Source: RGEC01 sp964626685 (lineage in GTDB: Bacteria > Bacteroidota > Bacteroidia > NS11-12g > UBA955). Taken from it: a DNA stretch of 64,000 nucleotides. Shown here piece after piece: positions 8,123-17,059 of this stretch. Where the stretch lies: assembly GCA_964626685.1 (NCBI GenBank), contig CAZVJY010000003.1, forward strand, positions 162,672-226,671, written 5' to 3'. Both the position numbers and the translations under genes were made by a program. The notes under the pieces are model-generated. The model did not search any database. It saw only the letters and a program-made list of their open reading frames with translations, and had not been told where the DNA came from. Positions within the stretch are counted from its first letter, which is position 1. Each line of letters opens with the position of its first letter.

Positions 8123-8724
8123 CGCCTGACAGCCAGCAAGCGAACGACCTGTGCTTTCCCCTGGTGAAATGGTCCCTCGTGGAGGGTGGTTTCTAGGTTT
8201 TCTAAATTTTTTATTTCCCATTCAGTTTGCGGGAAGTCCTGTTGCAGGATTTCTGGGCTGTATAGCATGGCAAGTTCTTTTGGGCCTCCCGATGACAGTT
8301 CCAGCTGCATAGTATTGAATGCTTCAAGAATCAAGCTGCCTCCAGGTTTGATCCAGTTTTTTATTTTATGATGAAATGATTGACGCAGATCGGGATGCAT
8401 GTGGGCATAAATAAGGGCTGCCAAATCAAGAGATGCAGGGTCAGTTTCATATGATAAAAAGTCTGTAACTTCATAGGTTATTTTTACTTGTCGGGTTTCC
8501 GCTAGCTTTAGCGCTTTTTCCTTTGCAGTATGGCTAAAATCAAAAGCAGTCACCTCCCATCCAAGTGTTGCGGCATAAACGGCATTTCTGCCTTCTCCTT
8601 CCGCTGGTAGCAACATCTTGCCTGTATGGATCTTATCTATGCATTGCTTAAAAAATACATTAGGTAAATCACCGTAAACGGATTCATGTTTTAGATAACG
8701 GTTATCCCAAAATTCAGCCTGCAT
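8119..8724 (-). CDS. class I SAM-dependent methyltransferase, TehB-like
   Basis: A 201-residue protein whose opening MQAEFWDNRYLKHESVYG is typical of the TehB/thiopurine methyltransferase-like group in Bacteroidota. Motif I is LLPAEGEGRNAVYAA, with an acidic strand end at AFDFS; LIYAHMH and WIKPGGSLILEAF follow as the later core strands. Its end overlaps the end of the SoxB-like gene by 4 bases, tail to tail, so it belongs to a different transcript. The substrate is unknown. Members have been linked to tellurite or thiol methylation, but the sequence does not decide. Confidence 0.85.
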   Translation of the reverse strand: MQAEFWDNRYLKHESVYGDLPNVFFKQCIDKIHTGKMLLPAEGEGRNAVYAATLGWEVTAFDFSHTAKEKALKLAETRQVKITYEVTDFLSYETDPASLDLAALIYAHMHPDLRQSFHHKIKNWIKPGGSLILEAFNTMQLELSSGGPKELAMLYSPEILQQDFPQTEWEIKNLENLETTLHEGPFHQGKAQVVRLLAVRR

Positions 8725-8848
8725 GAGGCAAAGCTAAGGATGTGATTTAATTTAAATGCAATAATCGTTTCATCTGGCTTGTAATTCCGTTTCATCGACT
8801 TCCACATACTGTTTACAATCTTTTTGGTGTGATTTTTGTTAGTAGTGG

Positions 8849-8856
8849 TAATATTG
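8849..8856 (+). promoter_or_regulatory. probable -7 box of the OmpA lipoprotein gene
   Basis: TAATATTG matches 7 of 8 positions of the Bacteroidota -7 box TAnnTTTG. TTTG at 8823-8826 could serve as the -33 element, with a 22-base spacer. The box lies downstream of a possible GTG start at 8836, which argues that translation begins at the ATG at 8896. Confidence 0.45.
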
Positions 8857-8895
8857 CATAGAAATTTACGTAAACCCATTCAATACTTACTGTTT

Positions 8896-9738
8896 ATGAA
8901 GAAACTCCTGATCACATTTACCATGATTGCCATGGTTTCAGTGGGTTGTGTTTCCAAGAAGAAATACAACGCCGAGGTAGCCAAAAGCACACTACTCAAC
9001 GATTCACTGAACCGCATTACCAATCAGCTTGATGTTTGTCTGAGCGACAAGCAGGCCCAGCGCAACGAAATCAAACGTCTGGAAGCCGAAGTGGTAAGCC
9101 TGCGTGCCAATGCCAATAACCTGATGGGTCAGCTCGAAGATTTGTCTATTATCAGCAAGGCCCAGGCTGAGAGCATCAAGCAATCTTTGTTAAATATCAG
9201 CTCCAAGGATTCTTACATCAAGGATTTGCAGTCGGCCATGGCCCGCAAGGATTCGCTGAACATGCAGCTGGTGCTGAGCCTGAAAGGTGCCCTGAAAGAC
9301 ATCAACGACAAGGATGTTGAAATCAAGGTGGAAGGAAGCGCCGTGTTTGTAGATATTTCAGACAAACTGCTCTTCAAGCAAAACAGCTTTGAAGTAGAAG
9401 GCGGAGCCCTTAAAGTGCTGGAAAAAGTGGCTACCGTGCTGAAAGCCCAGAAAGACATTACCTTTATGGTAGAAGGCCACACCGACAATGTGCCTATGAA
9501 CGGCAAGATTCTCGAAGACAACTGGGATTTGAGCGTACTGCGTGCTACTGCCGTGGTTCGTTTGCTGCAAACCAAATACGGACTGGATCCTTCCAGACTG
9601 ATTGCTGCCGGCCGTGCCGAACACAAGCCTGTTACCGACAACAATTCTGAGGAAGGACGTGCCCGCAACCGCCGCACCCGCATCGTGATTCTGCCACAGC
9701 TGGATCAGTTCTTCAAACTGATTGAGCCGAAGAAATAA
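8896..9738 (+). CDS. OmpA-family peptidoglycan-binding lipoprotein
   Basis: The ATG at 8896 is chosen because it gives a clean lipoprotein signal (MKKLLITFTMIAMVSVGCVS, lipid-attached Cys at residue 18); an upstream GTG at 8836 would hide it and precede the likely promoter. Residues 20-140 form a coiled coil (heptad-like KRLEAEVVSLRANANNLMGQ). The C-terminal third is an OmpA domain with VEGHTDNVPM and GRARNRRTRIVI, the residues that hold diaminopimelate in peptidoglycan. The protein probably links the outer membrane to the cell wall. A paralogue with the same plan lies at 23508-24470. A strong terminator follows. Confidence 0.92.
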   Translation: MKKLLITFTMIAMVSVGCVSKKKYNAEVAKSTLLNDSLNRITNQLDVCLSDKQAQRNEIKRLEAEVVSLRANANNLMGQLEDLSIISKAQAESIKQSLLNISSKDSYIKDLQSAMARKDSLNMQLVLSLKGALKDINDKDVEIKVEGSAVFVDISDKLLFKQNSFEVEGGALKVLEKVATVLKAQKDITFMVEGHTDNVPMNGKILEDNWDLSVLRATAVVRLLQTKYGLDPSRLIAAGRAEHKPVTDNNSEEGRARNRRTRIVILPQLDQFFKLIEPKK

Positions 9739-9758
9739 TATTCATCTTTGATGAAACG

Positions 9759-9786
9759 GAAAAGACCGCTTAGGCGGTCTTTTTTT
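9759..9786 (+). terminator. rho-independent terminator after the OmpA lipoprotein gene
   Basis: The perfect stem AGACCGC (9763-9769) and GCGGTCT (9774-9780) closes a TTAG loop and runs into seven T residues. It begins about 20 bases after the stop codon at 9736-9738. Confidence 0.9.
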
Positions 9787-9804
9787 ATGTTTTCTAGGTT
9801 GTTG

Positions 9805-9844
9805 CCCCACATAGCCCATGGTTTGAACCATGGGCTATGTGGGG
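9805..9844. repeat. 40-bp palindrome, REP-like
   Basis: CCCCACATAGCCCATGG (9805-9821) and its exact reverse complement (9828-9844) flank TTTGAA, which itself adds two more pairs. There is no T tract, and a complete terminator lies just upstream, so it is not needed for termination. The -7 box of the next gene starts 9 bases after it. The size and perfection fit a mobile palindromic repeat of the kind moved by Y1 transposases, two of which occur in this window. Confidence 0.7.
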
Positions 9845-9852
9845 TCTTCATT

Positions 9853-9860
9853 TACCTTTG
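9853..9860 (+). promoter_or_regulatory. -7 promoter box for the beta-propeller gene
   Basis: TACCTTTG is an exact match to TAnnTTTG and lies 17 bases before the first possible start at 9878. No clear -33 element is seen; the expected place falls in the right arm of the palindrome. Confidence 0.6.
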
Positions 9861-9877
9861 CAGCCTTAAGAGAATAA

Positions 9878-10981
9878 ATGGGCATGCGTAAATGGTTTTA
9901 TCTGATTGTTTTTGTTGCTGCCGCTTCAGCCAATGCACAGCCCCTGCATGAGTATGGCTGGACGTTCTACAATACTGAAAACAAAAGCGTAGAGCACAAC
10001 TTTATTACCGATATAGAATTTGATACCAAAGGCCGCGCCTGGGTGGCTACATCCAATTTTGGGCTGAATTGTTACGACAACAAGGGCTGGCATGTGGTAA
10101 AACCCATATTGCCGGATTCGCTTGTATATGGATGGTTCAACGATCTTGCCTTTATCGATGACCAAACCCTTGCTATTGGGGGTATTGTGGGCAAACTGGT
10201 TATTTATCACCTGAACAGCAACACATGGGAATACATCGATTTTCCCCAAAGCAGCCTGCAGGCCATGGAAGTGTGCAAGGTGCCTGATAATGGTTTGTTG
10301 CTGGGCGGAACACAAGGGCTGGTGCTATACCGCAACGGCTCATTTAAATCGCTGTTGCGCGAGGATGCCGGCGTGATGGGTCTTTCGCCCTATGGTGATG
10401 ATGCTGTGGATGTGAATACAGGCCGCAGTACCTATCGTTACCGGTTTTCCAAAAATCTTGGCGTTGGACTCACCAGAACTTCCCATGTGTGCGATGCGGC
10501 CTTGTACCGCACTGCCGAAGACGGAAAAGGAAGGCTTTGGGCAGCGGCATTTACCGGACTGAACCTGATGTACCGCAAAGATTCCGGATGGATGAAAGCG
10601 GATAATATACCTCAGACTGCTTTTTATAATTTTAACGGTTCATGGCAGTTTACGGCACATGAGCTGGGAGTGTTGCCCGATGGGCGGTTGATGGCAGGTA
10701 GCCAGTTTGGAGCCCATTTGATTGTGAATAATGAAAATGACTGGGAGTCGTATTCTGTTCCTTTAAACGGCGAATTTGATGGCATTAACCGCATAGTAGT
10801 GGCGCCAGACAGCAGTGTCTGGCTGGCCACCTGGCACCATGGGGTGGTGGTATTTAGCCATAAGGATCATAAAAAACATAAAAAAATAAAGCCGAAACCG
10901 CAGCCCCTTCCGGTAGATCCGAGGCAACAAAGACCGACAATAATACCTGATATGCCCATTATCCCGATGCGGGATGATTGA
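9878..10981 (+). CDS. secreted two-component-regulator-type beta-propeller protein
   Basis: The 367-residue protein has a signal peptide ending at ANAQP; translation may start at residue 1 or at Met3 (9884). The rest carries repeats of the kind found in the ligand-sensing propellers of hybrid two-component systems: FDTKGRAWVATSNFGLNCYD, GKGRLWAAAFTGLN and PDSSVWLATWHHGVVVF. There is no transmembrane helix and no kinase or DNA-binding domain, so this is a stand-alone propeller. The tail is Lys-, Pro- and Arg-rich (HKKHKKIKPKPQPLP). The ligand is unknown. Confidence 0.75.
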   Translation: MGMRKWFYLIVFVAAASANAQPLHEYGWTFYNTENKSVEHNFITDIEFDTKGRAWVATSNFGLNCYDNKGWHVVKPILPDSLVYGWFNDLAFIDDQTLAIGGIVGKLVIYHLNSNTWEYIDFPQSSLQAMEVCKVPDNGLLLGGTQGLVLYRNGSFKSLLREDAGVMGLSPYGDDAVDVNTGRSTYRYRFSKNLGVGLTRTSHVCDAALYRTAEDGKGRLWAAAFTGLNLMYRKDSGWMKADNIPQTAFYNFNGSWQFTAHELGVLPDGRLMAGSQFGAHLIVNNENDWESYSVPLNGEFDGINRIVVAPDSSVWLATWHHGVVVFSHKDHKKHKKIKPKPQPLPVDPRQQRPTIIPDMPIIPMRDD

Positions 10982-11046
10982 TTGGAAACCCAAAATCCAC
11001 TGCTTTACAGGGTGTTTTATTGACATATTTTTTGTTCTTTTGAGGC

Positions 11047-11736
11047 ATGTTAAAAGCCCATGCCGGAATTATTTTAATGTTATTTCTTAGCAGTGCCCTC
11101 AGAACCTGTGTTAAGGAATCTGCTGCTGTGCGTTCAGAAGCCAAAGCGGCAGCTGCAGAATCAAAGGCACTCAGCGAATCGGCTGCTGGTATGAAAGGGG
11201 CCGCAGATGAACTGCACTACCTGAGCGCCGCTGAGAAGCAAATTGTAAGCGAACACAATTCTACATTAAAAACCATTGAAGAAAGCGCAGTGCTGAAAGA
11301 GGAGAAATTGAACTGGGAAGAGTTTGTGGCTGAAAAAATAGAGGAGGAAATGTGGGATCGATTAAAGGAATGGGGTTTTGAAAAAGCCGATGAGTGGATT
11401 GTTACCAGGCAGGCCGCCAAATCACTGGCGTACAGTCCTAAAGGCGATGTGCTGGGCAAGATGATTCAGCATAAATATAGCAAACAAAACATCACACGCG
11501 ACCATGTTTACGATTTGCTGATGGGCAATAAAGTAGATGATTTATCCATTGTCAAGCTAAAACGGATTCGCATTTTGTATATGTTTTCTGATGATTATGC
11601 TGCCTGGATTTTAGCCAGGCTGGTTAACCGTTGCAACTGCGATGCATCAAAAATGAAGGACTTGCAAAAAATAGCTGAAGCCAGGAAGATAAATCAGGAT
11701 AGCCGTATTGTCAGAGCACTAAATTCTTGTGATTGA
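11047..11736 (+). CDS. hypothetical exported alpha-helical protein
   Basis: I do not recognise this 229-residue protein. It begins with a hydrophobic segment (residues 2-18) that looks like a signal peptide; LRTCVK gives a weak lipobox with Cys21. Residues 25-90 are Ala-, Glu- and Lys-rich and strongly helical, probably a coiled coil (SEAKAAAAESKALSESAAG). Residues 90-229 are helical with basic patches and a possible KxxCNCDxSK loop. It starts 65 bases after the propeller gene in the same direction. No function is assigned. Confidence 0.6.
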   Translation: MLKAHAGIILMLFLSSALRTCVKESAAVRSEAKAAAAESKALSESAAGMKGAADELHYLSAAEKQIVSEHNSTLKTIEESAVLKEEKLNWEEFVAEKIEEEMWDRLKEWGFEKADEWIVTRQAAKSLAYSPKGDVLGKMIQHKYSKQNITRDHVYDLLMGNKVDDLSIVKLKRIRILYMFSDDYAAWILARLVNRCNCDASKMKDLQKIAEARKINQDSRIVRALNSCD

Positions 11737-11789
11737 ATAAATTTCGGTAACGAGCCATTTTTGTAGGAGGAAACTTCTATCTTCGTTTT

Positions 11790-12794
11790 ATGCCAGTGAA
11801 TAAAGATGCCCTGGGCCGGTACCGCATTATTGATGAAATGCTGAAAAGACGGTCTTTCCCGAGCAAGGAAGACCTGATAGATGCTATTGAAAATCGCCTG
11901 GGATACAGCATTAGCAGCCGCACGCTGGATGAAGATATCAATAACATGCGCAATAACCAGGATCTGGGCTATATGGCGCCCATTGCCTACGACAAGACGC
12001 GGAAGGGATATTATTACCAAACATCCGATTATTCCATCACCGGTTTGCCTATCAGCCGTGATGATATTGAAAAGCTGAAATATGCGGCGGATATTTTAAA
12101 CCAGTTCAGCGGTGTTCCCTACCTGGCAGAAATTCATCGGCCCATTGAACAGCTGGAACGCATTATTCGTGTGGGAAGTGCCACCGGGCAGTGGCTCAGC
12201 CGGCAGGTTATACAAATGGAAGTACCGGCGGAGTGGCCAGAAAAAGGTATTTTTGAAACTGCAGTGGAAGGTATATTGCAAAAAAGCATTATGACGGTGC
12301 GATACAAACCCTTTGGAGGCGTGGAAAGCCAGCCTTTTCGCATTCGTCCGTATTTGCTTAAGGAATTCAATAACCGCTGGTACCTGGTGGCTTTTGCCGA
12401 GCATCGAAACGAGGTACGTAATTATGGTCTGGATCGCTTTACGGAAGCGGTGCTTACGACGGATACATACCATGAAGCCTTTGATGCCGAATCCTATTTT
12501 GCCCATGCCATGGGAATTACGGTGGTGAACAATGCCGCACCCGTGGCAGTAGAATTGCTGTTTGCCCCCGAAAGCGCTGCTTATGTGCTTTCCTCCGGAC
12601 TGCATGCCACCCAGGAGATATTGGAAAACCATCTGCAAAAAGGACTTCATGTGCGCATTACGGTGCATCTTTCCGAGGAGCTAAACATGTTCATCCGCAG
12701 CTATGGCAGCCGGGTGCAGGTGTTGCAGCCCGCAACGCTGCGCGAGGCGTGGCTGGAGGATATGCGGAAGGGGCTGGAGCGGGCGGGAGGTTAA
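11790..12794 (+). CDS. WYL-domain transcriptional regulator (YafY-like)
   Basis: The 334-residue protein has an N-terminal helix-turn-helix (about residues 5-75; RYRIIDEMLKRRSFPSKEDL, SSRTLDEDINNMR) and a WYL domain at about 155-250, with the name-giving residues W197-Y198-L199. A WCX-type C-terminal extension follows. WYL proteins sense nucleic acids or nucleotides and often control defence or DNA-repair genes. None lies next to it here. Its end overlaps the end of acs by 4 bases on the opposite strand. Confidence 0.9.
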   Translation: MPVNKDALGRYRIIDEMLKRRSFPSKEDLIDAIENRLGYSISSRTLDEDINNMRNNQDLGYMAPIAYDKTRKGYYYQTSDYSITGLPISRDDIEKLKYAADILNQFSGVPYLAEIHRPIEQLERIIRVGSATGQWLSRQVIQMEVPAEWPEKGIFETAVEGILQKSIMTVRYKPFGGVESQPFRIRPYLLKEFNNRWYLVAFAEHRNEVRNYGLDRFTEAVLTTDTYHEAFDAESYFAHAMGITVVNNAAPVAVELLFAPESAAYVLSSGLHATQEILENHLQKGLHVRITVHLSEELNMFIRSYGSRVQVLQPATLREAWLEDMRKGLERAGG

Positions 12795-14707
12795 ACTAGC
12801 TTCCCCCTTAAAATCTCCTCCACCACACCCGGGTCTAGCAAGGTGGTGGTATCGCCGAGGTTTTGGGTTTCGCCTTCGGCAATTTTGCGCAATATGCGCC
12901 GCATAATCTTGCCACTGCGGGTTTTGGGTAGTCCGCTCACAAACTGGATTTGATCAGGTTTGGCAATGGGGCCAATCACCTGCGAAACCGTTTGCAGGAT
13001 ATCCTGTCGCAGTTCACTTTCATTCTCGGGCTTGGTGCCGCAAATGACGTAGGCATAAATGCCCTGCCCTTTGATGTCGTGCGGAAAGCCCACCACGGCG
13101 CTTTCTACTACGCCGGCGTGCATGTTGATGGCGTTTTCCACCTCGGCGGTCCCTATTCGGTGGCCGGAAACATTCAGCACATCATCTACGCGGCCCGTGA
13201 TGCGGTAGTGTCCTTCTTCATCACGCAGGCAGCCATCGCCGGTGAAATAGAATCCCGGGTATGTGGAGAAATAGGTTTGCCGGCAGCGTTCGTGGTCGCC
13301 CCAGGTGCTGCGGATGATGCCCGGCCAGGATTTTATGATACACAGATTGCCTGAAACCCCGTTTCCGCTGATTTCTTTGCCATTTTCATCCACCAGAACC
13401 GGAAATACACCCGGCAGGGGCAGGGTGGCAAAGGTGGGTTTTGAGGGCGTTACCCCGGCCAAATTGCTAATCATGACGCCGCCTGTTTCGGTTTGCCACC
13501 AGGTATCGGCAATGGGGGCTTTGCCTTTGCCCACTTCGCGGTCATACCAGTGCCATGCCTCGGCATTGATGGGTTCGCCCACAGTTCCCAATACTTTCAG
13601 CGAAGAAAGGTCTTTGTTTTGCAGCGGTTCTTTACCAAAAGTCATCAGGCTGCGTATGGCGGTGGGTGCGGTATAGAGAATGTCGGTGCGGTGTTTTTGA
13701 ACAATGTCCCAAAAGCGGCTTGCATCGGGCCAGGTGGGAATGCCTTCAAACATAAGCGTGGTGGCGCCTGCGCTCAGCGGGCCATAGAGGATGTAGCTGT
13801 GGCCGGTAATCCAGCCAATATCTGCGGTGCAGAAATGGATTTGTCCCGGTTGGTACTGAAACACGTTTACAAACGTGTAGTGGGCCCAAACCATGTAGCC
13901 TGCGGTGGTGTGTACCACGCCCTTGGGTTTGCCGGTAGAACCCGAAGTATAGAGTATAAACAACGGATCTTCGGAATCCATGCTTGCGGCGGGGCAGTGG
14001 GTGTTGCCGCTTGCCTGCATAGCTTCGGTTTCGGCCTGCCAGTCGTAATCGCGTCCGTTGCGCATGCTCACGGGTTCGTGGGTGCGGCGCAGCACCCACA
14101 CGGTTTGTGCGGTGGGACAATGCTGCAGGGCCTCATCCACCACGTTCTTCAGTGGAATGCTTTTGGCGCCTCGGAATGCACCGTCGCAGGTAATGATGGC
14201 TTTGGCACCGGCATCCTGGACGCGGTCGGCAATGCTATTGGCGCTGAAGCCGCCAAAAATTACAGAATGTATGGCTCCAATGCGGGCGCAGGCCAGCACG
14301 GCTATGGCCAATTCGGGCACCATGCCCATGTAGATGCAAACCCGGTCACCTTTGCCGATGCCGCGGTGTTTCAGTACGTTGGCAAATAGCATCACTTCAT
14401 CCAGTAGTTGTTTGTAGGTAAGGGTTCTGCCGGGTTCCCCGGGGTTATTCGGTTCCCAGATAATCGCGATGGTATTGGGTTGAGAGGCAGCGTAGCGGTC
14501 AAGACAGTTTTCAGTGATGTTGAGTTTGCCTCCTTCAAACCAGCTGTGGGTGGCGCTATGGAAATCGGAGCGAACTATAGAATGCCAGGGCTTATGCCAG
14601 GTAAAATGCGACGCGATACCGGCCCAAAAGGCTTCGGGATCTTCATGGCTTTGTCGGTAGGCATCATGATACGCCTCAAGGTTCTTTATCTGGTAGGGAA
14701 AAGACAT
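12791..14707 (-). CDS. acs: acetyl-CoA synthetase (acetate--CoA ligase)
   Basis: From the ATG at 14707 the protein is 638 residues, the normal length for Acs. An open frame reaches back to 14836, but its extra residues are not Acs-like. The AMP-binding signature is YTSGSTGKPKG, followed by WWQTETG and the hinge region YRITGRVDDVLNVSGHRIG. PKTRSGKIMRR near the C-terminus carries the catalytic Lys (about residue 600), the usual site of control by acetylation. The enzyme activates acetate with ATP and CoA. A probable -7 box lies 9 bases upstream of the start, divergent from the next gene. Confidence 0.97.
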   Translation of the reverse strand: MSFPYQIKNLEAYHDAYRQSHEDPEAFWAGIASHFTWHKPWHSIVRSDFHSATHSWFEGGKLNITENCLDRYAASQPNTIAIIWEPNNPGEPGRTLTYKQLLDEVMLFANVLKHRGIGKGDRVCIYMGMVPELAIAVLACARIGAIHSVIFGGFSANSIADRVQDAGAKAIITCDGAFRGAKSIPLKNVVDEALQHCPTAQTVWVLRRTHEPVSMRNGRDYDWQAETEAMQASGNTHCPAASMDSEDPLFILYTSGSTGKPKGVVHTTAGYMVWAHYTFVNVFQYQPGQIHFCTADIGWITGHSYILYGPLSAGATTLMFEGIPTWPDASRFWDIVQKHRTDILYTAPTAIRSLMTFGKEPLQNKDLSSLKVLGTVGEPINAEAWHWYDREVGKGKAPIADTWWQTETGGVMISNLAGVTPSKPTFATLPLPGVFPVLVDENGKEISGNGVSGNLCIIKSWPGIIRSTWGDHERCRQTYFSTYPGFYFTGDGCLRDEEGHYRITGRVDDVLNVSGHRIGTAEVENAINMHAGVVESAVVGFPHDIKGQGIYAYVICGTKPENESELRQDILQTVSQVIGPIAKPDQIQFVSGLPKTRSGKIMRRILRKIAEGETQNLGDTTTLLDPGVVEEILRGKLV

Positions 14708-14715
14708 GCTTAATG

Positions 14716-14723
14716 CGAAAATA
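14716..14723 (-). promoter_or_regulatory. probable -7 box of acs
   Basis: Read on the minus strand, TATTTTCG matches TAnnTTTG at 7 of 8 positions and lies 8 bases before the ATG at 14707. It supports the shorter start. The leader would be only a few bases long. Confidence 0.45.
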
Positions 14724-14820
14724 GGGGAATTTTGGGGATGGATGAAGGCCGGTTTGTTTATCAACAATCGGGGAAATGTCAGAAAATGGTATTTACATGA
14801 GCCTTCTCTAACTTCGCCCC

Positions 14821-15444
14821 ATGCGCCTCGCCGCAATCGTTTTTAGCCTTGTTGCATTCACCCTGCAGGCACAGGACAGCACACGTATTCGCTGGAATCC
14901 GGTGGATACGGTGCGAACATACCTGATGCGAACCCCAGGCCTCAGGCTGGGTTTTGACAGCCGCAAATCCATTATGGGCGGGGTGCCGGTGGATGTGAAC
15001 GGACTGCGCTACGGCCTGGATTTTGGGAAAGTGGCTGTGTGGACGGGCTACTACAACAGCCGCCTGCTGCAAACTCTGGATCGTGATACATTGAATCAGG
15101 GTTTTGCCTATACCAGCTCCACACTTGAATATTATGTGCACCAAAGCTGGCGGTTTGAGGTGGTAACCTCCTTTCAGGCGGGTATTGGAAACGGCTGGGA
15201 ATACCGTAAAAGTGGTTCAAACATAAAGAAAGCCAATATTGGGATGATAGTGCCCCTGGAGGCCGGTATTGGTGGCACAGTGCGGTTTCTGCGTTATTTT
15301 GGCTTTTATGCGGGTGTAGGTATCCGCGTTTCCGGTTTGGAAACCACCAATTTTACCGGTCCGTACTGGTCATATGGTCTCACGTACTTTACAGGCACCA
15401 TGTACCGCGATGCCAAAAAGTATATGAAAAAGCACTACAGGTAA
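14821..15444 (+). CDS. hypothetical outer-membrane beta-barrel protein
   Basis: The 207-residue protein has a signal peptide (MRLAAIVFSLVAFTLQAQ) and then mostly beta-rich sequence with aromatic-girdle patterns (YVHQSWRFEVVTSFQAGIGN, YFGFYAGVGIRVSG). It ends in a basic tail (KKYMKKHYR). The look is that of a small Bacteroidota outer-membrane protein; no family name can be given. It is divergent from acs; a near -7 box, TAACTTCG, lies at 14809-14816, just upstream. Confidence 0.65.
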   Translation: MRLAAIVFSLVAFTLQAQDSTRIRWNPVDTVRTYLMRTPGLRLGFDSRKSIMGGVPVDVNGLRYGLDFGKVAVWTGYYNSRLLQTLDRDTLNQGFAYTSSTLEYYVHQSWRFEVVTSFQAGIGNGWEYRKSGSNIKKANIGMIVPLEAGIGGTVRFLRYFGFYAGVGIRVSGLETTNFTGPYWSYGLTYFTGTMYRDAKKYMKKHYR

Positions 15445-15445
15445 A

Positions 15446-17011
15446 TTACTTTTTGTTTGCTGCTTCTTCCGTCTCTTCTCTTTCAAAGTGGCCGATGAAA
15501 TCCTCAATCTTTTCGCTGTCTATGCGGTTGGCCAGGATTTTCTTGTCTTTATCCAGTACGAAAATGGTAGGATTGGCTACAATGTAATATGACTGCATGT
15601 TGTGGGCCATTTCTTCGGAGCGCACTATGCCGCGTCGAAGGTGAATGAATTCTTTCACTTCGGGATGCTCAGCCAGATACTGAATCCATTCCGCTTTTTT
15701 ATCGCTGCTTGCCAGTGCGATTACCTTCCAGCCTTTCTTTTTATTCTTTTCGTATACTTTGGCCAGTTTTGGCATAACCTCTTTGCAATGTCCGCAGGTA
15801 GGATCCCAGAAAATCATCAGGGTGAAGGGTGCTTTTACAGCAGCGGTATTTACCCAGGTGCTATCAGGGGTGAGCAATTCCAGCGGTGGAGCTATTCTTC
15901 CAACAAGGGTGGAAGACTTTCTGATAGCAGCTTCACACATTTTATCAATGGTGGCACTGTCTGTCCACCAGGCCCTGCCATTGCAGTAATTGTTTACGGC
16001 CAGGTTTACAAATACGGCGTCCTGACCCATGATTTTACTGGTTTCAAACTTGTAGGTCAGGTGATAAATCACAAAGTGCTCCAGATCTATGGTGTTTTTA
16101 ACCTTTCCCAGAATCATGTCGCATTCCTTGATACAACTGTCCGGATCCGGGCTCACCAGTTTGTCGAAATAGAAATTCAGTTTTTGTTTGATTAAGTTCA
16201 CCGGCATGCGCACCAAGCCGTCTTCTCCTAAATCCACATGGTCCCAGTAGTGGGTTTTATAGTAGCGATAGGGGAAAGCACTGTCTTTGGTTCCATCGGG
16301 ATTGGTGGGTAGTTCTTCAGGAACATCTACGTCCATCATGGCATAGAGGAAGCGCGACAGCAGGTGATCGGGGTGTGCAGCAATAAAATCTTTATCGTAG
16401 CTTTCTTTTTTCTCGAAAATGGCTTTCTGTCTGGTTTGCAGGTCTTTTTTTGTCTTTTCGTTGGTTTCAATTTTAATGCTTTCTTCCAGTTTGCCAATTT
16501 CTATGCCGAGACTTACCCTTCCATTCTGGTATGCAGCAAAGGCTGTGTTCTGCTCTGAACCATCTACAGTCATGGTCCCATAGTATTCACGCTTCCAGTA
16601 CTGGGTGTCTGTGCTGATGGTAAAGTCCTGATCATCATCTACGATAAACTCAAAGAAATCTGCTTTTTTCGGCATTACGAAAAGGTACATGCCCCTCTGC
16701 AGTTTTTTGTTTCCGGTGAAGGTAAGCAGGCCTTTTTTGTCTACTACCGCAGTGTCACGCAGGTATTTATTATCGAGGTAGTAATCGGCGATGTAGGCTG
16801 TATCACCGGTTTTTAGTCCACGAATTTTGAAGCGGAGATTGTACGTTCCGGGTTCCCTTCCGTCCCAGTTTTTGGCATTGGTGAGTTTGGGATAAACTCC
16901 GATATTATTGATTTTTACAGGTTCAGTGCGCTTGTAAGGCGTTATCTGTGCCATCAGTGCGGTGCTGCCTGCAAGCAGGGAGAAAAGGGTTAAAGTTCTT
17001 AGCATTGACAT
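15446..17011 (-). CDS. exported thioredoxin-like protein with DUF4369- and DUF5106-type domains
   Basis: The start is set at the ATG at 17011 (or 17005), which gives a signal peptide ending LMAQ; the frame upstream to 17221 has no such feature. The resulting protein is 521 residues. Residues about 40-150 resemble DUF4369 (LKTGDTAYIADYYLD), the middle resembles DUF5106, and the C-terminus is a TlpA/thioredoxin fold with the redox pair in DPTCGHCKEVMPK. Such proteins act in the periplasm as thiol reductases. It faces away from the ATL gene across a 48-base divergent promoter region. Confidence 0.85.
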   Translation of the reverse strand: MSMLRTLTLFSLLAGSTALMAQITPYKRTEPVKINNIGVYPKLTNAKNWDGREPGTYNLRFKIRGLKTGDTAYIADYYLDNKYLRDTAVVDKKGLLTFTGNKKLQRGMYLFVMPKKADFFEFIVDDDQDFTISTDTQYWKREYYGTMTVDGSEQNTAFAAYQNGRVSLGIEIGKLEESIKIETNEKTKKDLQTRQKAIFEKKESYDKDFIAAHPDHLLSRFLYAMMDVDVPEELPTNPDGTKDSAFPYRYYKTHYWDHVDLGEDGLVRMPVNLIKQKLNFYFDKLVSPDPDSCIKECDMILGKVKNTIDLEHFVIYHLTYKFETSKIMGQDAVFVNLAVNNYCNGRAWWTDSATIDKMCEAAIRKSSTLVGRIAPPLELLTPDSTWVNTAAVKAPFTLMIFWDPTCGHCKEVMPKLAKVYEKNKKKGWKVIALASSDKKAEWIQYLAEHPEVKEFIHLRRGIVRSEEMAHNMQSYYIVANPTIFVLDKDKKILANRIDSEKIEDFIGHFEREETEEAANKK

Positions 17012-17059
17012 TGGGTTTGCAATTGAACAAATATTTTGCAAATTTTGTTCCAAAACACC

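Noticed and set aside
13493..14389. 298-codon open frame on the + strand
   Set aside because: It is antisense to acs, is Gly/Ala/His-rich without any domain, and acs is a certain gene.
14707..14836. N-terminal extension of acs upstream of 14707
   Set aside because: The extra 43 residues match no Acs N-terminus and would cross the likely -7 box.
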